DNA of 64,000 nucleotides from Mycobacterium sp. 852013-51886_SCH5428379 (GTDB lineage: Bacteria; Actinomycetota; Actinomycetes; Mycobacteriales; Mycobacteriaceae), in NCBI RefSeq assembly GCF_001665575.1, contig NZ_LZSU01000003.1:20041-84040 (forward strand), in the 5' to 3' direction. Made by a program: the position numbers and the translations under genes. Of the stretch, positions 9,108 to 17,969 are shown piece after piece. Below the pieces are notes generated by a model. That model was not told the DNA's origin. It made no database searches and saw only the letters and a list, made by a program, of their open reading frames with translations. The stretch's first letter is position 1. Each line of letters starts with the position of its first letter.

Positions 9108-9448
9108 TGGCCACACCGCTCTCGTTGAGCAGTGGGCGGGGCAGCGATGGAACTCCCCGACTGGTGGCCGCCGGCGAGATCGACCTGAGCAACGTGGACA
9201 CCTTCACCCAGGCGATCACCACGACCATCACCGAAGGCGGCGGCTCCGACGCGGTGATCATCGACCTCAGCGCCGTCGAGTACCTGGACAGCGCGGCGAT
9301 CAACGTCCTGGCGGTGCACGCCGATGACATCGCCCGCATGCGGTTGATCGCCCACCCGTTCCTCATCCCGGTGCTGACGATCAGCGGGTTGACCGAACTG
9401 GCCGAGGTCGAGACAGCGCCCGCACGGCCGGACGCCGAGAACAGCTAG
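9107..9448 (+). CDS. STAS-domain anti-anti-sigma factor (RsbV/SpoIIAA-like)
   Basis: 113-aa single-domain STAS protein. AAGEIDLSNVDTF forms the first strand, and VEYLDSAAINVLAV carries the expected phosphorylatable Ser62 after the conserved Asp. Its ATG lies in the stop codon of the SpoIIE hybrid (TGATG, 1-bp overlap), so the two are coupled. The natural model is that the hybrid's RsbW-like domain phosphorylates Ser62 and its SpoIIE domain, or another phosphatase, dephosphorylates it, freeing a sigma factor. The target sigma is not encoded next to it. The convergent GH13 gene begins only 6 nt downstream. Confidence 0.85.
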   Translation: MATPLSLSSGRGSDGTPRLVAAGEIDLSNVDTFTQAITTTITEGGGSDAVIIDLSAVEYLDSAAINVLAVHADDIARMRLIAHPFLIPVLTISGLTELAEVETAPARPDAENS

Positions 9449-9454
9449 CCCCGG

Positions 9455-11737
9455 CTACTCCTCGTCGCCCTCTATTTCGGGCGGTGCCTCCACCAGAAGT
9501 GACATGCCGTGGTGGGCGGGCATTTCCACCGCGAAACTGTGCAGATCGTCGACGGTGGCCAACGGTTTGCCGGTGAACATGTCCGACACCGCGGATCCCG
9601 GGGGCAGCTTCTTGGACCGCACCGTGCCCGCGACGTCCTCGTTGGCGAAGTTCAGCACGGTGAGCTGGTACTGACCCTCATCGGCCAACTGGTGCACCAG
9701 CACCAGCATGCCGCGGTGCGAGACCTCGGGGATGTCGATCTGCCGGCTGGTGGCGATCCCATAGTGGGACCGGACCCGCAGGATCGCCTGTAGCTGACGC
9801 AGGAAACTGGTCTCGTCGTTGAGCTGTTCGGGAATCGAACCGTAAAGGCTTCGGCCCCTGGGCATTCCGGCCGATGACTGGGTGGCATCAGGGTTGACGC
9901 CCATCAGATCGTGCGCGGCGCGGTTGATCCACCGGGTGTCTCCGCCCTGGATCAGCTGGGGGATCTGGGTAGTCGGCAGCGTGAGCATGCCGCACATGTC
10001 CCAGCCGGACAGCGCGAAAACGCCGGGCTGCAGCGCGTTGAACATCGCCAGGAGCAGATGGGCCCGTCGGATGTGATCGACCTGGTGCGGATCCGAGCCG
10101 AGCTCGTCGAGGTCGGTGAACCCGAGCGCCGCCGCGATCACGGTCGAGGTGGTGCAGGCGATGCCGTTGGTGGTGAAGACCTGGTTGTAGGGGGCGTTCT
10201 CGCCGGTGAGCTTCTCGGTCAGGTCGCGGCGGATCCGGTCGCCGAGCTCTTCACCGGTGATCTCCTTGTCCCGGTAGGTGTAGACGTCGTCGCGGTGCCC
10301 GTGAGACCAGTGCAGCAGTTCGTAGGTCAGTTCGTCGTGGTTCTGCAGGGCATGCACCAGCGAGGCCGGGTCCACGCCGAGTTCCAGGGTGGTGCGCAGG
10401 GTCAGCCGGAGGAACTCGGTGTCGGCGGTCGCCAGCGCGTGGTGGTATGCCGGCCGGGTGATGAAGTCGTAGGACAGGTCCGCACCGGCCTCGCCGATCT
10501 CGCGGATGTCATCGATGGTGAGGTTGAGCTCCTGGAACGTGAACCCGCCGACTTTGCGCACCATGCTGGCGATCAGGTGGTTGGCGGCCTCGGAGAGCGG
10601 GTGGCCCTCCGACCACGCGGTGCTGTCCTCGGCCGCGGTCTTCTCGGCACCCAGGAATCCGTTGGCGTCCAGGCGCAGTCCGCCGGTTCCCAGGTCCGTC
10701 AGCGAGTGCAGGGCGTCGCCGATGACCAGCCGCATCCCGGCGAATGACGGGTCGAGCCAGTTGATCGAGGGCTGCCCGTCCTTGAAGTAGTGCAGATACA
10801 CCCACCGACGCTCGACGCCGTCGATACCGACGACCGGCCGGGTGACGCTCCAGTTGGTCTCCTTGACGCCCTCGGCGTAGAAGATGACGCGCTGCAGCCT
10901 GCCGATGATGTAGCCGGCCTTGTCGAGCCAGTCCTCGGTGGCCGGGTCGATGTTGATCGAATCGGCTCCTGCCGGCACCTCGGGCAGGTGCTCCCAATCG
11001 CGCGGGTCGATCTCGACCATGTGGTAGATGCCGGGGTAGTCGGCGTATTTCATCTCGGCCAGCCGGAAGTCGGCACCCTTACCGGTATGGCCCGGCACGA
11101 TGTCGTCGATGATCGTGCCGCCGTACCAGTTGGCGGTGCCGCACATCTGCCGGAATTCGGCCTCGGTGCCGAAGGCGGGGTCGATCTGGGTGCTGATGCG
11201 ATCGAAATGCCCGTCCACGCTGGGGGTCATCTGCCACCCGGAGATGCCACCGGCACGCTTGACCGGTCCGGTGTGGACACCTTCGATGCCGATCTCGGCG
11301 AACGCCTTCCACATCTCCTCGTCGGCCATGGCTTTGAGGAACGACTCGTCGGGCCGGGTGATCAGCGACAGCGGGTAGGCGGTGAACCACACCGACGCCG
11401 TCTCGACGGCCCCGCGGGGGCTCGGTGTCGCATACGGGTTCTGCCACATCGAACCCTGCCCCGAGAACTGCTGGCTGATCTCGTTGGCATCGGCCAGCAT
11501 CGACTGCGACAGCAACCAGGACACGTAGGCCGGGTTGTCCCCGTTCGGCGGTCCGTCCTGAGCCAGGGAGCGGCGGGTGAACGGGGTACGCACCCGCGGC
11601 CGGAAGCGCAGGGCGCGCGGCCGGGCCGGATGCAGATGCTCGTCGAAGGTCAGTTCAGCCGGCTCGTTGGCCTGATCGTCGCTTTCGACGCCGGGATCGG
11701 CACGGTCGTCGGGCTCCGACTCTGCCGCCTGAGACAT
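9455..11737 (-). CDS. GH13 alpha-amylase superfamily enzyme, probable trehalose synthase / maltose glucosyltransferase type
   Basis: 760-aa glycoside hydrolase family 13 protein. Catalytic positions are intact: nucleophile Asp357 in [10 protein letters not shown], acid/base Glu403 in FTFQELNL and the transition-state Asp468 in LQNHDELT. The (beta/alpha)8 barrel is followed by a small beta domain ending in [12 protein letters not shown]. It differs from the shorter mycobacterial TreS (about 600 aa, next to pep2) and has an extended acidic N-terminus of about 60 residues. From memory it fits the Pseudomonas-type trehalose synthases (GH13_33), which interconvert maltose and trehalose. ATG 11737 follows AAGGGG at 4-nt spacing; no pep2-like kinase is adjacent. 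The exact substrate is inferred. Confidence 0.7.
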   Translation of the reverse strand: MSQAAESEPDDRADPGVESDDQANEPAELTFDEHLHPARPRALRFRPRVRTPFTRRSLAQDGPPNGDNPAYVSWLLSQSMLADANEISQQFSGQGSMWQNPYATPSPRGAVETASVWFTAYPLSLITRPDESFLKAMADEEMWKAFAEIGIEGVHTGPVKRAGGISGWQMTPSVDGHFDRISTQIDPAFGTEAEFRQMCGTANWYGGTIIDDIVPGHTGKGADFRLAEMKYADYPGIYHMVEIDPRDWEHLPEVPAGADSINIDPATEDWLDKAGYIIGRLQRVIFYAEGVKETNWSVTRPVVGIDGVERRWVYLHYFKDGQPSINWLDPSFAGMRLVIGDALHSLTDLGTGGLRLDANGFLGAEKTAAEDSTAWSEGHPLSEAANHLIASMVRKVGGFTFQELNLTIDDIREIGEAGADLSYDFITRPAYHHALATADTEFLRLTLRTTLELGVDPASLVHALQNHDELTYELLHWSHGHRDDVYTYRDKEITGEELGDRIRRDLTEKLTGENAPYNQVFTTNGIACTTSTVIAAALGFTDLDELGSDPHQVDHIRRAHLLLAMFNALQPGVFALSGWDMCGMLTLPTTQIPQLIQGGDTRWINRAAHDLMGVNPDATQSSAGMPRGRSLYGSIPEQLNDETSFLRQLQAILRVRSHYGIATSRQIDIPEVSHRGMLVLVHQLADEGQYQLTVLNFANEDVAGTVRSKKLPPGSAVSDMFTGKPLATVDDLHSFAVEMPAHHGMSLLVEAPPEIEGDEE

Positions 11738-11942
11738 GAAACCCCTTCGCATGTGGATGATCGAGCGTCTGTGCCTGTATTACCGGTCCGTCGCCCGGTT
11801 GAAACGGCCACTTCTCCCGCGCCGATGCGACACGCCGATCCGCAACCAGCCTACGGCGCGAACTGTGAAGTGTCTGTGCCGGTCAACGTGGGTATCACCG
11901 GCAGACGGTGTCGGCCGCGGCGTCGGGGGAGGTGTCGGTGTC

Positions 11943-13118
11943 GTGATCGGTTGGCTGGACAGGCTGCAGCAGCGCAGCCGCGCCGCCGGATACATCATCG
12001 CCGTCGTCTACAAGTACATCGACGATCAGGGCGGCTACCTCGCCGCGCTCATCACCTACTACGCCTTCGTCTCGCTCTTTCCGCTTCTGTTGCTGCTCAC
12101 CACTGCCCTGGGCGTGGTGCTGGTCGGCCGGCCCGATCTGCAGGAGCAGGTGCTGCAGTCCACGATCAGCCAGTTCCCGGTGCTCGGCGAACAGCTCAAG
12201 GAGCCGCAGCAGCTCAGCGGCGGCGCGGTCGCGGTGGTGGTCGGCATCGTGGGTGCGCTATACGGCGGATCAGGTGTCGGCGTGGCCCTGCAGAACGCCA
12301 TGGACACGGTGTGGGCGGTGCCGCGCAACAAGCGTCCCGACCCCATCCGGTCCCGGCTCCGCAGCCTGCTGCTCCTGCTGGTGCTGGGGTCGGCCGCCGT
12401 CACCGCGACGCTGCTGTCGGCGATCGGCCGAGCGGCGACCTCCCTGGGCTTCTTCGGCACCGCGGGCATCGTCGTGCTGACGATCCTGATCAACACCGGC
12501 ATTGTGCTGGTCGCCTTCAAGGTGACCACGGCCCGGCACGTCACCTACCGCCAGGTGCTGCCCGGTGCGCTGGCGGCCGCGGTGCTCTGGCAGCTGCTGC
12601 AGTGGTTCGGCGCCGGGTACGTGGCCCGCACCGCCGCCTCCGCCAGCGCCACCAACACCGTGTTCGCCCTGGTGCTGGGTCTGCTCGCGTTCCTGTTCCT
12701 CATCTCGGTGAGCCTGGTGCTGTGCGCGGAGATGAACGTGGTCCGGGTGGACCGGTTGTATCCGCGGGCGTTGCTCACGCCGTTCACCGATGCGGTGGAA
12801 CTCACCGCCGCGGACCGCAAGACGTATGCCCGCAAAGCGAAGGCCGAACAGGTCAAGGGGTTCCAGCACGTCGCCGTGACGTTCCGGGCGGATCCAGACG
12901 AGGACCCGGCCGGGGACTCACACCCCCAGCAGCGCCTCGATCCAGCTGCGCGCGAAGTAGACCACGAAGCCCGCGGTGACGATCCACAGCAGCGGACTGA
13001 TCTCCCGGATCTTGCCGGCTCCGCTGCGCACCACCACCCAGGCGATGAAGCCCACCCCGATGCCGTTGGCGATGGAGTAGCTGAACGGCATGGTCCCGAC
13101 GGTCAGGACGACCGGTAG
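11943..13118 (+). CDS. YihY/UPF0761-family integral membrane protein
   Basis: 391-aa inner-membrane protein of the YihY (formerly RNase BN) family. A short cytoplasmic start is followed by YLAALITYYAFVSLFPLLLLL, then the GALYGGSGVGVALQNAMD and TYRQVLPGALAAAVLWQLLQ segments that mark the family. About six transmembrane helices are visible. GTG 11943 is chosen because GGGGGAGG ends 10 nt upstream; an in-frame extension to 11736 looks non-coding. The last 67 codons run antisense into the convergent permease gene (201-bp overlap) and read like low-complexity out-of-frame sequence. The true 3' end may be altered by a frameshift near 12900. Molecular function is not established for the family. Confidence 0.75.
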   Translation: MIGWLDRLQQRSRAAGYIIAVVYKYIDDQGGYLAALITYYAFVSLFPLLLLLTTALGVVLVGRPDLQEQVLQSTISQFPVLGEQLKEPQQLSGGAVAVVVGIVGALYGGSGVGVALQNAMDTVWAVPRNKRPDPIRSRLRSLLLLLVLGSAAVTATLLSAIGRAATSLGFFGTAGIVVLTILINTGIVLVAFKVTTARHVTYRQVLPGALAAAVLWQLLQWFGAGYVARTAASASATNTVFALVLGLLAFLFLISVSLVLCAEMNVVRVDRLYPRALLTPFTDAVELTAADRKTYARKAKAEQVKGFQHVAVTFRADPDEDPAGDSHPQQRLDPAAREVDHEARGDDPQQRTDLPDLAGSAAHHHPGDEAHPDAVGDGVAERHGPDGQDDR

Positions 13119-14333
13119 CGCCACCGAGAACTCCGACAGGTCGATGTGACGCAGCTGGGCGACCATCATGGCGCCGACGATCACCAGCGCGGCCGCGGCG
13201 ACCTCGGTCGGCACGATCGACGCCACCGGCGAGACGAACATCGCGGCCAGGAACAACGCGCCGGTCACCAGGTTGGCCAGACCCGTCCGTGCGCCCTCCT
13301 CGATACCCGCGCCGGACTCGATGAACACGGTGTTCGACGACGACGACGAGGCACCGCCGACGACGGCGCCCGCCCCCTCGACGACCAGGGCGGAGCGCAG
13401 CCGGGGGAACGTCCCCTTGTCGTCGGACAGCCCGGCCTCGCGCGACAGGCCGGTCATGGTGCCCATGGCGTCGAAGAAGTTCGCGAACACCAGCGTGAAC
13501 ACCAGCATGACCGCGGCGAGGATCCCGATCCGCGCGAAGCTGTTGGCCAGATCGAACTCGCCGACCAGGGACAGATCCGGCAGGGCGAACGGCGAACTCG
13601 GCAGCTGCGGGACCGACAGGCTCCAGCCGCCGGGTTTGTCCTGGGCCGACTCGAGATTCCAGATCGCCTCCACGACGACCGCGACGACGGTTCCGGCGAC
13701 CAGCCCGATCAGGATGCCGCCCCGAACCCGGCGCGCCACCAGCACACCGGTGACCAGCAGGGTCAGGACGAAGATCGCCGTCGGCACCGTGGTGATCGAC
13801 CCCAGCCCACCGGCGCCCAGCCCGACTGGGGGCGACGGCCGGCCGGTGGAACTGATGAACCCCGCGTCCACCAGTCCGATGAACAGGATGAACAGTCCGA
13901 TACCCGCGGTGATGGCCAGCTTCAACTGCATCGGCACCGCGTCGAACACCAGCCGGCGCAGACCCGTCACCGCCAGCAGCACGATGATCAGACCGTTGAT
14001 GACCACCAAGCCCATCGCCTCGGGCCAGGTCACCTCGTCGACCACGGTGGACGCCAGGAACGAGTTGATCCCCAGGCCCGCCGCGAACGCGAACGGCAGC
14101 CGCGCGATGAGCCCGAACAGAATCGTCATGACACCGGCGGCCAGCGCCGTCGTCGCCGACACCTGCGCGAATTCCAGCCGGTTGCCGTCGACGTCCGCCG
14201 TCCCCGAGAGGATGATCGGGTTCAGCACCACGATGTAGGCCATCGCGATGAACGTCACGACGCCGCCGCGCAATTCGGCACCGACGGTGGAGCCGCGCTC
14301 GGTGATCTCGAAGAAGCGGTCGAGGCGATTCAT
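12918..14333 (-). CDS. NCS2-family purine permease, AzgA/PbuG-like
   Basis: 471-aa membrane transporter with 12-14 hydrophobic segments. MAYIVVLNPIILSG near the N-terminus, FAAGLGINSFLA, FANFFDAMGTMTGLSREAGL and GGASSSSSNTVFIESGAGI are hallmark stretches of AzgA-type guanine/hypoxanthine proton symporters. In this branch the last two carry the substrate-binding Asp and Glu residues. ATG 14333 is 77 bp from the divergent LysG-type gene start. No purine riboswitch is evident upstream. The 3' end is overlapped by the YihY reading frame. Purine specificity is inferred from family motifs. Confidence 0.88.
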   Translation of the reverse strand: MNRLDRFFEITERGSTVGAELRGGVVTFIAMAYIVVLNPIILSGTADVDGNRLEFAQVSATTALAAGVMTILFGLIARLPFAFAAGLGINSFLASTVVDEVTWPEAMGLVVINGLIIVLLAVTGLRRLVFDAVPMQLKLAITAGIGLFILFIGLVDAGFISSTGRPSPPVGLGAGGLGSITTVPTAIFVLTLLVTGVLVARRVRGGILIGLVAGTVVAVVVEAIWNLESAQDKPGGWSLSVPQLPSSPFALPDLSLVGEFDLANSFARIGILAAVMLVFTLVFANFFDAMGTMTGLSREAGLSDDKGTFPRLRSALVVEGAGAVVGGASSSSSNTVFIESGAGIEEGARTGLANLVTGALFLAAMFVSPVASIVPTEVAAAALVIVGAMMVAQLRHIDLSEFSVALPVVLTVGTMPFSYSIANGIGVGFIAWVVVRSGAGKIREISPLLWIVTAGFVVYFARSWIEALLGV

Positions 14334-14410
14334 GCGTAGAACCTAAACTGTGCGCCCGCCGACGGCGAGTCATCACCCCCGCCCGGCATGCGTTCGGCAC
14401 ATTGGGACGG

Positions 14411-15334
14411 GTGACCACAGCGCGATCGGACGGCCCGGGGCTGCGGTTGGGCGCCGATCAGCTCACCGCCCTGGCGGCGGTGATCGAGTACGGCAGCTTC
14501 GATGCGGCGGCCGACCGGCTGCACGTCACGCCGTCGGCCGTCAGCCAGCGGATCAAGGCGCTCGAACAGCGGGTGGGTCAGGTGCTCGTCGTCCGCGAGA
14601 AACCCTGTCGGGCAACGGCGTCCGCGGCACCGCTGATCCGGTTGGCCGCGCAGTCCGCGCTGCTGGAGGCCGACGCGCTCGCAGAGCTGGGCGGCGGCGC
14701 CGAGGCTCGGCGCCCCCGGATCGCTGTCGCCGTGAACGCCGACTCCATGGCGACGTGGTTCGCCGACGTCCTGGCTGATCTGGACGGGGTGATGTGGGAC
14801 GTGCGGATCGAGGATCAGGACCACTCCGCACAGCTGCTGCGTGAGGGCACCGTGATGGGTGCGGTGACCACCGAACGCACGGCGGTGCCGGGATGCCGGG
14901 TGCGCGGCCTCGGAGTGATGCGGTATCTGCCGGTGGCCTCTCCCGATTTCGTCGCGCGCCATCTACCCGACGGGTTCACCGTCGCTGCGGCGGCCCAGGC
15001 GTCGTCACTGGCGTGGAGCCGCGACGATGCTCTCCAAGATATGTTGGTGCGCAAGGTGTTCCGCCAGACGATCGACCGGCCGGTGCACTACATCCCGACG
15101 GCCGAGGGGTTCGGTGCCGCGGCGCTGGCCGGGCTGGGATGGGGGATGTACCCCGACGGGCTGGCGGCGGGCATGCTCGCCGATGGCTCGCTGGTGCGCA
15201 TCGCCGACGTACATTTGGACGTCCCGCTGTACTGGCAGTGCTGGAAGCTGGACAGCCCGCTGCTCGAGCGCGTCACCGTCGCCGTCCGGTCCGCGGCGGG
15301 TCTGCTGGGACCGCGGGCTACAGCCGTCCCTTGA
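14411..15334 (+). CDS. lysG: LysR-family regulator of the LysG/ArgP type
   Basis: 307-aa LysR-type transcription factor. The winged HTH (about 12-70) includes LAAVIEYGSFDAAADRLHV and TPSAVSQRIKALEQRVGQVL, the ArgP/LysG/IciA pattern, followed by a type-2 periplasmic-binding-like effector domain. ArgP/LysG proteins sense lysine or arginine and activate the LysE/ArgO exporter. Here the LysE gene is at 140-739, not alongside, so this is either a relocated partner or a paralogue with another target. GTG 14411 is chosen; a TTG at 14402 is in frame. Its 3' end overlaps the convergent oxidoreductase by 17 bp. Confidence 0.8.
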   Translation: MTTARSDGPGLRLGADQLTALAAVIEYGSFDAAADRLHVTPSAVSQRIKALEQRVGQVLVVREKPCRATASAAPLIRLAAQSALLEADALAELGGGAEARRPRIAVAVNADSMATWFADVLADLDGVMWDVRIEDQDHSAQLLREGTVMGAVTTERTAVPGCRVRGLGVMRYLPVASPDFVARHLPDGFTVAAAAQASSLAWSRDDALQDMLVRKVFRQTIDRPVHYIPTAEGFGAAALAGLGWGMYPDGLAAGMLADGSLVRIADVHLDVPLYWQCWKLDSPLLERVTVAVRSAAGLLGPRATAVP

Positions 15335-16529
15335 GGATGGCGTGCCAGTAGCTCTGCGGCAGCCCGTAGCGGTCGAATGCCCATGCCGGCCGGCGGGGTT
15401 TGAGCGGATCGATGAAAGAGGGCAATGAGGACGACACCGCACCGGTGCGGTCGAACTCGCCGGGGATGAGGTGGTGGGCGTCGGTCGCGACCGGGGCGAC
15501 GGTGTAGCCGTCGTAATCCTGTAAATCCCGGCCGGCCCGGGCGGCGAGCAGGTTGTCGACCAGGATCTTGATCTGACGACGCAGCGCTCCGCCGGACGGG
15601 TCGGTGTCGACGGCCGCGGCGTCGCCGGCCGCCCAGATGTTCGGATGGGCACGATGTCGGAGGGTGCGCGGGTCGATGTCGATGAGGCCGTGCGGCTGGT
15701 CGCCGGTGAGCGCCGAGGTCTCCAGCCAGCGGGGGCCCCGGAAGGGTGGGACCAGGTGCAGCATGTCGTAGGGCAGCTGCTCGCTGTGGCCGTCGCGCCG
15801 GGTCACGATGATGCGCCGATCGGCGGGTTCCAACCCGGTCACCGCGGTGTCGAGCAGGACCCGGACCCCGATCTCCCGGAGGCAGTCGTCCACGCGCCTA
15901 GCGACATCGGGTGACGGCACCAGGTCGGGCCGGTCGACGACGAGGGTGATGTCGATGCGCTCGAGGCGATGGGTGCGTCGCCAGTGCGCGGCGGCCAGCA
16001 GCAGCGGCTTGATGGTGGTGCCGGTGCAGCTCACCGGCGGGCGGGGCACGGTGAACACGGCGCGCGAGCCGGGCGACAGGTCCCGCGTCAGCGTCCAGGT
16101 CGTCTCGGCCTGATTGGTGTAGTTGCTCGCCACCGCGGGGCTGTCGAGGGCGGTGTGGATACCCGGCAGCGCGTCGGTGTCGGGTACCAGACCCGGTCCC
16201 AGGATCAGGTCGGAGTAGCGGTAACTGCGTCCCGATACGCAGCGCACGGTGCGCGTCGCCGCGTCCACGGTCAGCGCGGAATCGTGCAACCACGTCGTCT
16301 TCGGCGGGGTGACCGACCGCTGTGTGCGCTCCGCCTCGCGCATCGGGGCCTGCCCGCCGCCCACATACGAGAGCAGGGGACGGTAGGTGTGCACGTGGTT
16401 CGGCTCGATCACCGCGGTACGGGTGATCCCACGGCGGTTGAGTCGCGCGGCGGCGCTGATGCCGGCGTTCCCCCCGCCGACGATCAGGACGTCGTAGAAG
16501 CCGTCGTTGCGGACGGTGGGGAAGGACAT
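15318..16529 (-). CDS. FAD/NAD(P)-dependent oxidoreductase, sulfide:quinone reductase-like
   Basis: 403-aa flavoprotein of the pyridine nucleotide-disulfide oxidoreductase fold. DVLIVGGGNAGISAAARL (about 13-30) is the FAD dinucleotide-binding motif, and NIWAAGDAAA (about 311-320) is the second FAD motif. The layout, with PPVSCTGTTIKPLLLA in the middle and the pattern near YDMLHLVPPF, resembles sulfide:quinone reductases and single-domain NADH dehydrogenases. A membrane-quinone role is therefore plausible. The cysteine arrangement needed for classical SQR cannot be confirmed: only one Cys sits at the central site. No thiol-metabolism genes are adjacent. Confidence 0.75.
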   Translation of the reverse strand: MSFPTVRNDGFYDVLIVGGGNAGISAAARLNRRGITRTAVIEPNHVHTYRPLLSYVGGGQAPMREAERTQRSVTPPKTTWLHDSALTVDAATRTVRCVSGRSYRYSDLILGPGLVPDTDALPGIHTALDSPAVASNYTNQAETTWTLTRDLSPGSRAVFTVPRPPVSCTGTTIKPLLLAAAHWRRTHRLERIDITLVVDRPDLVPSPDVARRVDDCLREIGVRVLLDTAVTGLEPADRRIIVTRRDGHSEQLPYDMLHLVPPFRGPRWLETSALTGDQPHGLIDIDPRTLRHRAHPNIWAAGDAAAVDTDPSGGALRRQIKILVDNLLAARAGRDLQDYDGYTVAPVATDAHHLIPGEFDRTGAVSSSLPSFIDPLKPRRPAWAFDRYGLPQSYWHAILKGRL

Positions 16530-16593
16530 GCCCGTCCGTTACCCGGGCGCACCGGGGCCCAACCCTGCGATCCGGTGACAGCACCCGGCGCTG

Positions 16594-16599
16594 TACGTT
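16594..16599 (+). promoter_or_regulatory. -10 element (TACGTT) for a probable leaderless tenA mRNA
   Basis: TACGTT matches the mycobacterial TANNNT -10 pattern and ends 6 nt before the GTG of the TenA gene. Transcription would therefore begin at or next to the start codon. No Shine-Dalgarno sequence precedes the GTG, which fits leaderless translation. Confidence 0.4.
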
Positions 16600-16605
16600 G
16601 CGACG

Positions 16606-17292
16606 GTGAGTTCGCAGGATGAAGCATCGCAGCGCTGGTCGGAACGGCTCTGGCGGGACATCGAGCCGATCTACTCCGCGATCCTGGCCCATCCGTTCAT
16701 CTCGGGTCTGGTCGACGGCACCCTCGACGAGGGGGTGTTCGGCCACTACGTCGCCCAGGACGTCCACTATCTGCGTGACTACGCCCGCGCACTCGCCGTC
16801 GTCGGGGCCAAGGCGCCCACCCTGGCCGACACCGCGATGTTCTCCCGGCATGCCGCCGAGGTGATGGACGTCGAACTCGAGCTGCACCGGACCCTGCTGC
16901 CGGAGTTGGGCCTGGACCCCGCGGCGATCGCCGCCGTACCCGTGGCTCCGACCACCCGCGCCTACACCAGTTATCTGCTCGCCACCGTCTACGGCGGCAG
17001 CTTCGTCGACGGTCTCGCCGCCATCCTGCCGTGCTACTGGATCTATGCGCGGGTCGGTGCGGATCTGGTGGCGCGCGGGTCGGCGGACCCGCGCTATCAG
17101 CGTTGGATCGACAGTTACGGCGGGGAGGAGTTCGCGGCCACCGTCGCCGAGGTGCTCGCGCTGACCGACCGGGTCGGCGAGACCCTCACCCCGGCCGACG
17201 AGGCCGCGGCCCGCGCCCACTTCGTCACCACATCGCGCTACGAATGGATGTTCTGGGATGCGGCGCAGCGTCGGGAGACCTGGCCGGTCTGA
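16606..17292 (+). CDS. TenA/THI-4 family protein (thiaminase II-like)
   Basis: 228-aa all-helical protein of the TenA family, which hydrolyses aminopyrimidine thiamine-breakdown products in salvage. The family catalytic positions are visible: Cys143 in AILPCYWIY, Asp52 in VAQDVHYL and Glu213 in RYEWMFWDAA. The nucleophilic Cys makes it a TenA_C type rather than the TenA_E type. It is not in a thiamine operon: it lies between a flavoprotein and a methyltransferase. The GTG start lacks a ribosome site and has a -10-like hexamer directly upstream. Confidence 0.85.
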   Translation: MSSQDEASQRWSERLWRDIEPIYSAILAHPFISGLVDGTLDEGVFGHYVAQDVHYLRDYARALAVVGAKAPTLADTAMFSRHAAEVMDVELELHRTLLPELGLDPAAIAAVPVAPTTRAYTSYLLATVYGGSFVDGLAAILPCYWIYARVGADLVARGSADPRYQRWIDSYGGEEFAATVAEVLALTDRVGETLTPADEAAARAHFVTTSRYEWMFWDAAQRRETWPV

Positions 17293-17335
17293 CCCCGCCC
17301 CGACGGCCGGCGCGCGCCATGACGAGGATGGTGAT

Positions 17336-17965
17336 GTGTCCGCTGAGATCCAGGCCAACGCCTCCGCCTTCGACAAGCCCGTCCACCGCTGGGAGGACAT
17401 CCCCGGCTGGTTCGGCTGGCGCGCCGCCCAGGAGGAGGCCGTCGCCCACTTCACCGACGGTGCCCGGTTCGTCGAGGTCGGCAGCTATCTCGGTCGCAGC
17501 CTGTGCTCGCTGGCCGAGGTGGTGCGCGGATCCGGACGGTCGATCGCGGTCGTCGGCGTCGATACCTGCCAGGGCAGCGGCCCGGAGGGCAACCAGCAGG
17601 TCAACGCCCACGGCCCGGCCGTCGAATACGGCGGCGGCACGTTCGCGGGGCTGTTGCACCGCAATGTGCTCGCGTGCGGCTTCGCCGATCTGGTGCAGCT
17701 GCTGATCAGCGATTCTCTCGCCGCGGCAACGCTTTTCGCTGATGGTTCACTGGATTGGGTGCACATCGACGCCCGCCACGACTACGACAGCGTCCGCGCC
17801 GACATCGCAGCATGGGCGCCGAAGGTGCGGCCGGGCGGCTGGCTGTCGGGCGATGACTACCACCCCGAGTGGTGGCCGGGTGTGGTGGCGGCGGTCGCGG
17901 ACGGTCTCCCTGACGCGGGGGAGTGGATTCCGGGCCAGTGGCGGTGGGTCAAACCCGGCGGCTGA
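17336..17965 (+). CDS. Class I SAM-dependent methyltransferase (Methyltransf_24 type)
   Basis: 209-aa protein with a Rossmann-type SAM fold. FVEVGSYLGRSLCSLAEVV is the glycine-rich first loop, VVGVDTCQG supplies the acidic residue after strand 2, LDWVHIDARHDYDSVRADI is the conserved strand-4 region, and VRPGGWLSGDDYH follows. These are the marks of Methyltransf_24 proteins acting on sugars or small molecules; no substrate can be assigned. GTG 17336 is preceded by GAGGA at 7-nt spacing. It lies 43 bp after tenA on the same strand and ends 4 bp from the convergent GAF-ANTAR gene. Confidence 0.8.
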   Translation: MSAEIQANASAFDKPVHRWEDIPGWFGWRAAQEEAVAHFTDGARFVEVGSYLGRSLCSLAEVVRGSGRSIAVVGVDTCQGSGPEGNQQVNAHGPAVEYGGGTFAGLLHRNVLACGFADLVQLLISDSLAAATLFADGSLDWVHIDARHDYDSVRADIAAWAPKVRPGGWLSGDDYHPEWWPGVVAAVADGLPDAGEWIPGQWRWVKPGG

Positions 17966-17969
17966 GCGG

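Noticed and set aside
13146..14339. 397-codon plus-strand ORF
   Set aside because: Pure antisense of the NCS2 permease, rich in Asp/Arg/His/Gln as expected for such shadows.
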